Part shown: positions 12,962 through 24,400 of the stretch, one piece after another
Layout of the letters: every line of letters begins with the position of its first letter
Numbering within the stretch: position 1 is the first letter of the stretch
Origin: Chloranthus sessilifolius
Lineage: Eukaryota; Streptophyta; Magnoliopsida; Chloranthales; Chloranthaceae
Assembly (NCBI GenBank): GCA_021018995.1
Contig: CM037586.1
Coordinates: 151,756,060-151,820,059 of the forward strand
Direction: 5' to 3'
DNA length: 64,000 bases
Position numbers and translations under genes: made by a program
Notes under the pieces: model-generated
What the model was told of the DNA's origin: nothing
Databases searched by the model: none
The model's input: only the letters and a program-made list of their open reading frames with translations

Positions 12962-15900
12962 AATGATCATATGACTCGAGTCATGGGAAATAAACCCATG
13001 ATTCATTTGAAAAGTCAACTGATATGACGTGCAGCCAATAGGGACTCGAGTCATGGGAATATATATATATATATATAACTTTTTGCCCCCAAGAGGTTTC
13101 TAAAGGTCTTTTAGAACTAGATACCTATAAATAAACTGTTTTTTTTAAATGTGCTTGAGTCATTTGCTTCCGCCTTCAAGATTCTGTGCTTAACTTTGAT
13201 ATGCGAATAAACTTGCGAAACCAATTGGCTAATGCAGTTTGATATCTTTCACTGTATGATAGGTCTACTTATTGATGCACACATCTGACGTGAAGTTCCA
13301 AGGCTGGCAGCATGCAAAGATTAAGAAGATACAGGAAAATTTTAGGGACTCCGACGCAGAAGAATTGCTAAGAGATGCACCTACAGTTGAATCTGAAACA
13401 AGTTTAGATGAGAGGGAGAAGTCTCCTAGTGTGGACCCAAGTGAACCTTGTCAACAGAATGAATGTGGAACGGTGTTAGGTGCTAACTGTGAGAAGATCA
13501 TGGAGGACCACGTATGTGACGGTGTTGAAACAACCTACATTGCAAGGGAAGATGTTGGTTCTACTTACCCAAGTAGAGAGAGTGGAAAGGTTGTGTCAGA
13601 ACATGCTCCTGCTGGAGCTCTTTGGGATGTTTTTCGAAGGCAGGATGTCTCAAAGCTGAATGAGTATTTGAGGGTTCATTGGGAGGAGTTTAGAAATCCT
13701 GGCAGTTCTGTCAATTTAGTAAGTTTGTTTCTTCCTTCATGGTCATCTGCCTTCTGATTGGCTTCACATAATTGCTTGTATAAGTATGTAACCTACGAAT
13801 GTTATTTGGTTCTCAGGTCATTCATCCTGTTTACGATCAATCGGCTTTTCTAAATAAAGAGCATAAAAGGAAATTGAAGGAGGAGTTCGGTAAGGAACTA
13901 ACTAAAAATAAATAAAGAACCATAAAATGTTTCTTCTTTCTTAAGTATTCATTTGGCTGGTGAAATTTGGGGTAATTTAAGCTCTGAGTGAAAGACTATC
14001 GAACTATTGATGGTCCTTGGCGGTGTTTGTGAAAACCTCTATTACATAATGATGACTGTAAAAAATAATCACTCTGCTCTACTGTACCAGAAATAGAGCC
14101 GTGGACGTTTGAACAACATGTTGGCCAGGCTGTTTTCATCCCTGCTGGATGCCCTTTCCAAGTCAGGAATCTTCAGGTGGGGTTATGATGATTATAAATT
14201 TGAATTTTCATATTAAATATTGAGCATTGCCTATACTTAGGTCAACTTTTCATTTTCAGTCTTTTTCTGGTTTTCTGTAACATGGCTAATGTTGTTAGAT
14301 TGATCCAACTTTTGAGTTTCGCATGGTGGCATTCCTTTATGAAGTTTAGGATTTGTGTATACATTAAACCACTTCTGTGTAAGTGTAACAGATGACCCAA
14401 GCACCATGGCAGGTGGTTAGGCCCGAGACCCTAATAGAACACATCACTAAATCATCAAGCCTGGCTGCTATGAGAGCTGGCGTACTTCTGATTTGGTGCT
14501 TGTTTACAAATGCATCTTTAATATTGTTACACCTTCTAGATGCCCAAATAGGACTGCATATGTACATCCATGTCTTACAAAGTATATTCATGTTTCTTAG
14601 ATTCATCCATGAAGCTTGTTCATCTATATAATATTATCTAATGTAATGCTTTAGTAATAGACAATGGATTCACCTGTCCGAATCTATCTTCTAGAAAATG
14701 TTGCCATAATTCAAAAAATTAATTACAGAGGTGCTCCATGATTAAAATGCCATTTAATTTTCAAGTTAGAGACAAGATTTCATTAGAGGCGTGCCCCTGA
14801 TTATGAGGGGTGTTTTGAACTATATTTAAAAATGGCGATTGCCGGAATTTTAATCTACTTGTCAACTCGAATACTATGTTTTTCATTTTGCCAACTCAAC
14901 TCGCGTTTGTTTCCAACTATAGTTGAATATTGGTTACAACTTGAATCTTATGGCTCAATCAAGTTGTTATGACTTGCCTTTCTTTGTGCTTAATACCTAA
15001 CAAATAATGTCTCTTCAACTTTCTCCACCAAGACTTAGATCCTTGCCATCCCTGGTTTTCATTGTAGAGCACATCTAGAATGAAAGAAATTCCAGATGGA
15101 CCACACCTTGAAATCTTTACACCATGGCTTTCAAATCACATGTGTCAGTTGTAGTTCTCATGTAATGATATAAATATATAAAATTATTGATTCTTAATTA
15201 TCTAATTGTTAATTAAAAAATAAAATGAAATAAATAGTAAATGGCCTCGCTAGGCTCTTCACCATGACCTCGCCACACCGCCTTAACTACCTTGCCATAA
15301 TGTGCCAGAAATGAGAAATCTCCTTTTATACCATTAAAATTGGTTCCCTCCCAAGCGGCCAAGTGGTCACCACAACTATTAGGAAACACACAACGCACAT
15401 CAAGCATATTCAAGACAATAGACCAAAGGGCTCTAGCAACCCAGCAATGCGATAACAGATGATCAACATATTTATGACCATTCTCTTCCTTCTCTCCATT
15501 TTACCCCCCTATCTAAGAAAATTAATGACTTATGTAGCAGGAGGATCTATTTTCTATTTGGACAACTAGGAATGTGTTGAGACGACTTTTTAGAACTCGA
15601 AACTCTGAGAACTTCTTCTAGTTCCAGAGCTTGAAGAAAAATTGTTAAGATAAAAAAATAGAGTGGCCCCTTATTTATAATTAAAGAGACTTCTCCTACT
15701 TAAAGTAGGAGAAGTGAGACCCACGCAGGTTGACCCTTGCGTGGGTCTCCTTCACATTCTCTCTAAGACCCATGTAGGATCACCTGCGCGGGTCTCAATC
15801 TTTCTCTCTCTGTCTCTCTCTCTCTCTCTTCCTTTTCTCTTTCTTTCTCCCTCTTTCTCCCTGAGACCCACACAGGGTCACCTGTGTGGGTCCCATCTTT

Positions 15901-16126
15901 CTCACTCTTTCTACTCTCTCTCTCTCTCTCTCTCACTTGTGTGGGTCCCATCCCATTGTCTCTCTTAGTGAAATCCACATAGGGTCACCTGTATGGTTCC
16001 CACTCTCTCTCTCTCTCTCTATCTCTCTGTCCTCCTTTCTCTCTCTTTAAGTGAGACCCATGCAGGGCCACCTGTGTGGCTCCCACTGTAAACCCTCCTT
16101 CTCTCTTTATTCCTTCTTTTTCTCTT

Positions 16127-16168
<42 letters not shown>

Positions 16169-19100
16169 AGTGAGACCCATGTAGGGTCACCCACGTGGGT
16201 CCTATCCCACTCTCTCTTTCTCTTGCCTCCTCTTCCAAACCCACACAGGCCACCGTATGTGGGTCCCCTTTTCACTTTCTCTTCTTTCTCTGTAAATGAG
16301 ACCCACGCGGGATCCCGTCACGTGAGTCTACGTAGGTGGTTATTTTCACCGCCTACGTGACTGTCTTCTCTCTTGATCCGCGTGACTTATGAGACATATG
16401 CGGTCTCCTTTTGCCGTTGATTCCACTGCAGGTTTTGTGGACCGTCGATTGGTAACTTCCAGTAACCATCGCGGTAACTCTATAAGTAGTAGGTCCTTGC
16501 TCATTCTTACGGATCGAAAACATTCTTATACAAAAGCTCCACCTCTCCAGTGCGAAGATTCTCTGCAAGATAAGTTTCTCAAGGTATATATCTCTCTTGG
16601 GTTGCACTTAGGTTATGCAGGTCTTAACACCCATGCCTTGGTGTTAATATTTGGGTTGCACTTAGGTTATATGGGTCTTAACACCCATGCTAAAGTCTTA
16701 TATTTGGGGTTGCATTTAGGATATGTGGTCTCAAGTCTCAACACACATACCTATCTCCCCTTACATATTTGGGTTGCAATTACGGCTTTGGGCTTTAACA
16801 TCCATGTCTAAAACCCTTATATAGTCATGTTGTATTTGTGCACTTGACCCCAAGCCTTTATATTTTATGTTCGAAACCCTTCTCTTAAAGAAAAGGGACT
16901 TAAATTCTTATGGGTTTTGTCCTCTCACGGGAGGGTATAACTTAATAATAGGGAAAACAAGAGGACCATAACTCCACATGACCATAAGGAGGAGTTACCC
17001 TCATGGTTCAGGCCATCGATCACTTATATTAAGGATTCTGACCTTAACCCTGAGCTAGGAAATTTCCTCGAATGCCTCATGGGTCTGATCCAGGTCACGA
17101 AATCATCATGAATATAGCCCCCTTTTCTAAAGGGTTCAAAATATAATAGTTTATCAATTCTTCCTACGAGGGGGCGATGATGACGAGGGTACATGACGCA
17201 GGACAAGACCCTAAACTACATGCGTGCGATGAATTAATTACTTACCAAAATTAATTTAAATTAACTTGAACAATAAACCTGAAAATAATGCGGTTATCTT
17301 AGGGCTCCATTGTTTTCCATACGAAAAATCAGTCCGGGCTCAGGAAAGGGTCCAGTCTTTGCGTTAGATCCGTTAGAGTTGCAGTGCAGATCGTTCCTAA
17401 AGGTAGAACTCTAGGTTTTCCAGATTAGGGCGCTTACTTGTGGTTCAATGGTGGGATCTCAAGTTCTTCTATGGTTTATGGGATCGGGCGTTTGGAGATT
17501 TAATGGTTGAAATAGGGATTTGTGAGATGGGTTCGAATCAATGGTTCCGATGAGTGTTATTTAGGATTTCTGATTTTGGGGATTTAGAAAAGGTGACAGA
17601 TGGATTTAAGGTTTGTGGGATTACACAAAGTAGAAAAAGAAAATAAAAAATTAAAGAGGTAGATAGAGGATAAATATTGTGGGCTTCACACCCTTGGCTT
17701 CACACCAAACCCTTCTTAGGAAACGAAGATTCACTCTCCGAAGATGCTCATCTCAAGCAAGGAAGCAAAAACCTCTTTTCATTAATAAAAAACTAATTAC
17801 ATTGTTTTTCTTGATGACTTTATATAGGAGGTCTTAAAATAAAAAAAAAACCCTAAAACAATTAAATAATAAAAGACAACTTTAACCATGATATTTCAAA
17901 TTCGAATTCGAGAGAATTCAATCTGCGAAATTTCGTTCGATTGAAATAAGTGTTCGATCGAACGAAAATTTCGTCTTCGCCCTTTACGCCTGGTTCTGAA
18001 AATTTTTGTCCTTTACGCCTGGTTCTGATTTCCATTTCACTTCTTCCAATATAGGTACATGCGAAACGGTCTGTATCCGATGTCTACTATGTTGATGTCC
18101 CGTCAGTACACTTACGGGATGAACATCCATCCACGTAATCGCGATCAACCCATCTTAATATTGGAGTTTCCCTCGCGATTCAGACCATTGATCCTTAAAT
18201 TAAGGGTTCAAACCTTTACCTCGAGATAAGAAATTCCTTTAAAAAGAGGCCAGGTCTGATCCGATAATGTGCAAGGTCGAAGATTACCCAAGTAAAACGC
18301 CCCACCTTGATCGATGAAGAGCTTAATTTCGCAACGACTTTAATGGGCTATAATGGACTAAGGCCAAACTACGTAAATAATGACCAGTTATTCTGGATCA
18401 AACTTCACGTGATGCCCAAACCTAGATTCCAATCACTAAAGTTAAAACCCAATCCCCAGAGGATTCAGTTTGACTCATTGAAGTTAAAACCTGAATTACA
18501 AGGAATTCGATGGTTTTGACTAAGGTTAAGACTCCTCAATAACAAAATACTAATGATTTCGATGGCTAGCTATCGAAAGAAGACCATGGGCCCAGTGTTC
18601 AATTTCACATTCGATACTCGACATCAAGACGTGATACTAAGGCTCGTCTAAGAATTCATGTTCTTCGAGAATGTATCTCTAATCCTTCACGGTTACCTAT
18701 TGAATAGATACGATTTCTTGCGTGAAGGTCCATACATCCACCTACCTGTGTTCCACATTAGGCAAATTTCGATGAATGAAGCATTCTGAGTGTTCGCTTT
18801 CACAGGTTGCAACGATGAAGACTCAGACGAAGACGATGATGGTGATGCTGTTAGAGATTTAGAGTCTAGGGTTGCATTTATGTTTAGAGATGTACATTGT
18901 AAATTTCGTGGCTTTTAATCAGAGGTATTTTATTTTTTGATGTAATTAACGGGGCATCAAGAGCGATTCCTGGAAGTGAAATTCTTAATAAAACCCTTCT
19001 CCTAGCGAGAGGGGAAATTTGATGCAATTCATTTGTGAATGAAAATCTATTTATTTCCTATGCAAATTTGTTGTGTGCAGAATGGTAGTGCAAGAAACCT

Positions 19101-21412
19101 CCCATTAACTAAAACTTGAAATGAGCTATGAACAAAAAGGGAATGTTGGGAGTTCCTAGACTTTAGAGACTTGTCGACAGCCTGTATGAAGCATGGATGG
19201 AGCTTGTTCCTCTAGCAATTTTTCTTTGCTTTGCGTTTTGAATCTATGCATGAAAATATGCTGTTGTTACCTACTGGGAAAAGGTATATATACAGTGTTA
19301 CCTTGGCACTTCTACTTTTGGGATTTTTGCCGTGCCAACATTTGGTGGCACTTGGCACCCGTGCTGACACTTGGACACTCCTCAAACAACACGACACTTT
19401 TGGACATATATGAAAAACCTCATATTACTATTAAAATGCTCATCATTTTGACAACGATATAATGAACTTTGTTTTAAAAGAAAAATGTGTAAAGTTTTGT
19501 AACAACTGAAACAAAGGTTTGGGTTGTTGAAAACGATTTTATACTATAATATATGTTTATTTAAGTTAACGACATATATTATGAATCTTTTCATTACATA
19601 TCTAAATCGGTTCTCTATGATATCCCTTTAATTTTTCTCTATATGTGTTTTATTTATTTATTTTATTTTTCTTATGGCCGTGCCACCGTATTCGAATTTT
19701 TAGAGATTGGCTTGCCAAACATCTATTGGAACCTTGACACTTGGCACCTATGCCACGTGTCCAGGTAACATTGTATATATAGAGTTCACCTTTGCCAGGA
19801 ATTATTTTTTCTCATAATCTCCCAGGTGGATTCTTTGTATAAGCCTCTCACCAAATCTTTCGACCTGTAATTTCTAGCTGCCTGTAAGAATCTCCACTAC
19901 GCCTATTCACCATTGTGAAGAATCTCTAAATATCACTGATTTCTGACCCCGTAGATAGGGAATTCTTGAACTTTAGAGACATGTAAACAGCCTTGTATGA
20001 AGCATAGATGGAGCTTGCTTCCTTTAGCAATTTTGCTTTTCTTTGTGTTTTGAATCTATGTATGAAAATATGCCATTGTTGCCTATTGGGTGGGCAAGGG
20101 TATATATAAAGTTCACATTTGTCAGGAATTTTCTTTCTCATAATCTCTCTTGTGGATTCTAAATATAAGCTGCTCACTGAATCTCGACCTCTAATTTCAA
20201 GCCTGTTGAGGAATTTCTATGGCATCCATTGTAAAGAATCTATCAGATATCTCTAGTTTCTGACCTAGTAGATTAGTCATATATAGGTAAGCCTTGGTCA
20301 TGAGTAATGAGATTGCCCTTGTGCTTTCAATTTGGTTTTTGACATAATAATTTCATGTCTTTTTTTTGTCATTTATAAAAAAAAAAATTGAACTCATCAT
20401 AGGATATTTGATTATAAATTCCAACCCTAAAAAATTCATTTATTTATTTTTTAACCCAATTGGAATTGAGATAATTTACCATGAAATTCACATCCCAAAA
20501 GACTATTTATATATTTATATATATTTTTAACCCAATAGGAATTAAGATAATCTACCCTGGAAACTTATCAAGTTAATTTGAGGATATTGTTGTCATTTGA
20601 AAACATGGTTAGCATTGGCCTTCAGACTTCATTGTATCTGAAACCTTTGCACTGATATTAGTATTAATTGTTCTTTTACCTGTTTTTTTATCAGTCTTCA
20701 GTTCAGTTGAGCCTTGATTTCTTATCCCCTGAGAGCTTGGCTGAAGCTGCTCGTTTGGCTCGAGAGATCCGCCGCCTTCATAATGACCATGAAGCAAAAC
20801 TTCAGATTTTAGAGGTCTGGCAATATGTACTTTTCTTTCCCATAATGACTTCTGCCTTGCTGTTGTCTCATAATCTTTGGATTATTCTCTAAAAATTTGC
20901 TACAGGTTGGGAAGATATCTTTATACTCAGCAAGTTCGGCAATCAGAGAAGTTGAAAAATTAGTGCTTGACACCAAGTAAGAAAGCTGAAATGGGCTCAT
21001 TTATTTATTTCTTTTAGTGCTTGGCACCAAGAAAGCTGAAACAGACTCATTTATCTCTCTCTCTCTCTCTCTCTTACCCCCCCGGGTTCCAAGATGTTCC
21101 TTTTTTAATTGCTAAAAGAAGTACATTTAAGAAGCAATGAATTGGATTAAAGATAAAGTTATTGGTATCGTGTGTCTACTAGTCCATTAGAATAAATGAT
21201 TACTTATTTTGTACACTGATTTTTGCGCTTATTTGGTACACTGATTTTTGTGTTTTTTTGTTCAAAACAATGAAAAAGCTAGAGAAAATAAGAAAAATAT
21301 TCGATCATCATCATCATCATCATAGCCTTATCCCATCTATTTGGGGCAGAGGAGAAAAATATTAGATAATGATAAATAATAAATAATAAATACTAGTATG
21401 TGTGTGTATATC

Positions 21413-21468
<56 letters not shown>

Positions 21469-24400
21469 AAAGGTAACCTGGTACCAGGTAACTTACCTGG
21501 TTCCACATTAGCTTGCTGCGACCTGGCACTCAATCACATGATCGGGTGCCATGTGAAGGAGCAGCTCAATTATCATAAGTACTGTGAAAATGGTTAATAA
21601 TAATAAAATATATAAAATCGGATGGTCAATGGTGTCAACCATGTAAAAAATGAATGGTGAAGTCAAATTTGGTTTTACCATTTATTTTCCGTGTAATTGA
21701 CTCTATTGACCGCACGATTTTATATTGCTTATTTTGATTTTTCATTTCTCACAATAGTTTATGATCATGGAGCCGCTCCTTTACGTGGCACCTGATCATG
21801 TAATTGGGTGCCACGTGGCAGCAAACTAATGTGTGACCATGTAAGTTACCCGGTCCTTAGTACCAGGCTACCTTTACCCATATATATATACACGCACGCA
21901 CACACACACACACACACATGGGCTTAGTATATCCCATCATTTGGTTTTAAGCAAGAGATGTCAAGTGCTTGGTATCAACTCCAACAGTCTAGTCCCAGAT
22001 TTCGGCAGTGTTAAATCGCTTATATCCAGATTGTATATAAGTTTTCACAACCTATTATTCTCCTTCGCTATGTTTTTCACATATATGCAAATTATACTGT
22101 GATTGTTTCCAGCTTACCTGTACATGCTTGCATTGAATGATCAGATGAGAAATAAATGATATGGATGTGGTCTTTCTGCATTGCCATATTGAATATCTGA
22201 ATTTTATCTGACAACTTTTTATCTTTTAAAATGAGCTGGTATATATATTGTATCTGGCTACTTTTTGTCACTCTTTGTTCAAAGCATAAACGCTAGTGAT
22301 AACTTGGAGCCGGATCCCTGAGGATTAATGTTTCTACCCTTACATCCAAAGGGGAGTAGGCCCAGGAGATTGACTCACAGTTAGGGAGCCCTTTCTACAA
22401 CTGACAAAGATGGCTTCTCAGCAAATATGAGAAAATTGAGTCTTATTGCATTCTGGTGCTCGTCGTTTCCAATTTGCAGTGGAGCTTGTATTAGGTCTTT
22501 TAACCGAGTGCCATTGATGGCATTCAGGTCAATTTCCTTTTGTCCAAAAGGTCCAGCAGTAGGAGCCGCACTGTTATTTTTGAGTTGAAAGTGCACTTTG
22601 ATCTTTCACCGATTTAGCCCTCAAAAGTATCAGCGTATTTGTGAGGGCTTTGGGTTTGAGATTGGCCCGAGTGCTGCCGCTTGATGATGCAATGCATCGT
22701 AAAAGGGAAGGTTTAAGGCTGTTATCGGTACTGATATCCGAGGCTGTTGAGGTTCAGGTTTAGGGTTCTAATTGGGGACAGAACCGAGGCTAACTGGATG
22801 GTTTAGAACAGTGTATGCCCCCGCCCTGCTGAATAATCATGAACAAAGGGGGCTGTTTCAGATCTGTTGGAGATTGAGAAATAGAGTCAAACAGGGCTGG
22901 ATCTGGAGCTGTATTTGAGCAGATCTGAAGCAAGCATTGGAGCAGATTCAGTGAGGAGCTGTTAGAGCTGTTTCTCGGAGGAATTCCAAAGGAGGCTGTC
23001 TCACGTGATCACTGAAGTGACCACGTGAGACCAAATGTTATCGAGATATAGACAAACTGACCCTCATGTGATTGCTTAAATGATCACGTGAGAAGGAAAG
23101 GGAGGGGGGAATCGAGATTTAGTAGCAGGGATTAGATTAAGTTAGCTGAAATTTATTAATTTCTTTGCTGTCTTCGAGTCCTACAATTTAGTATAGAGTT
23201 ACAGTAAAAGTAAAGTTACTATATTGGAGCCTAGAGTCTTGTTTGCATTAGAAGTCTTAATTTGAAACTAAGTGAGATTCTCCTTTATATATTTTAATTG
23301 CACGAGATTAAGAATGATGATCGTGAATTAATTTTATGAAAAAAGATTTCTTTTGAGAAATGAGAACGAGAGAGAAAAGAGAGGGCCGAGACCCCTATTT
23401 CTGTACTCAAGGCTCTTCAGCCTGCTGCCATGATTCCCGAATCATGAAGTGGAGAGTGGTCTTTACCCTGAATCTCTCTGCTGTGAGTACGACTACAGAG
23501 TCACAGATCTGAGATTTATCGAGAATCTCATCCTCATAAGCTTTGCTGAAAAGTAAAGCTTTTGAGCCTGCTGACTGTTGCTGCTGGTGTCTTTTCAGAC
23601 TCAGCTGTTGCTGATCCTTCAGTCATGGGATACCATCATATTATTGGCTGCGGAAACAAAGTCGTTAGGACTGATTCTGGAGATCTTTTGGAGAATCAGA
23701 TCTTTTGGTGGTCTTCTTAAACACCTCTTATCGTGGTTTTGCTTGAATCAATTTATCAGTGTATCAGTACATCTACTTGCTTTCCATCTGTACATGTATC
23801 AGTGTGTGATTGGGTATGTTTAGTGACTGCTATTACTGATGGAAACTACTGTGAATCTGGCCGTTATATGATCTGCGACTGAAGACCGACATCGTTGCTA
23901 TTGCTGCTATCTTACCTATGGAAAGTTTAGATTTATTACAGAAATTCGCATGACTATTATCCTAAATGTCACCAGAAAGGGGTTGTTCATAGTGTTTGAC
24001 ATTGTGAGAAAACTTTCCTAATAGGTTCTTATCTACTAACCCTATCTACCGTATTGATGTTTGATGTTTCCATCAAATGTGTTTCCCATGGGAAAGCCAA
24101 TAGTTAGTGCCATGGGTAATGATTCATCACCAAGGATCAAGCTATCATCACTCTCGTTGTTAGATCGACTGGAGCTTGAGGCCCAGAGAGTTTTCCAAAT
24201 GATAGATCGAATGATTATGTAGCGTAGAAGCTTGCTGAAGACACTGAACGAAGCAGATAAACCTTGATCCATGAAGAAGTGACGCACAAAAGTGACGAGT
24301 ATTCAGTTGACTCTGACATTCTTCCTGCGGAGTTTGATAACGACGATTCAATTGAAGAAAGGGTACTAAATCAAGATATTCCAGCAGATAAACGATTAGA

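Noticed and set aside
15714-16360. Open frames and CRISPR-like spacing in the CT-rich array
   Set aside because: The units are diverged and palindromic, the spacers are (TC)n, and this is an intron of a plant gene. Neither coding nor CRISPR fits.
18307-18519. 70-codon frame with [11 protein letters not shown]-type text
   Set aside because: It is a short internal repeat in an unclassified remnant, with no domain and no splice context.
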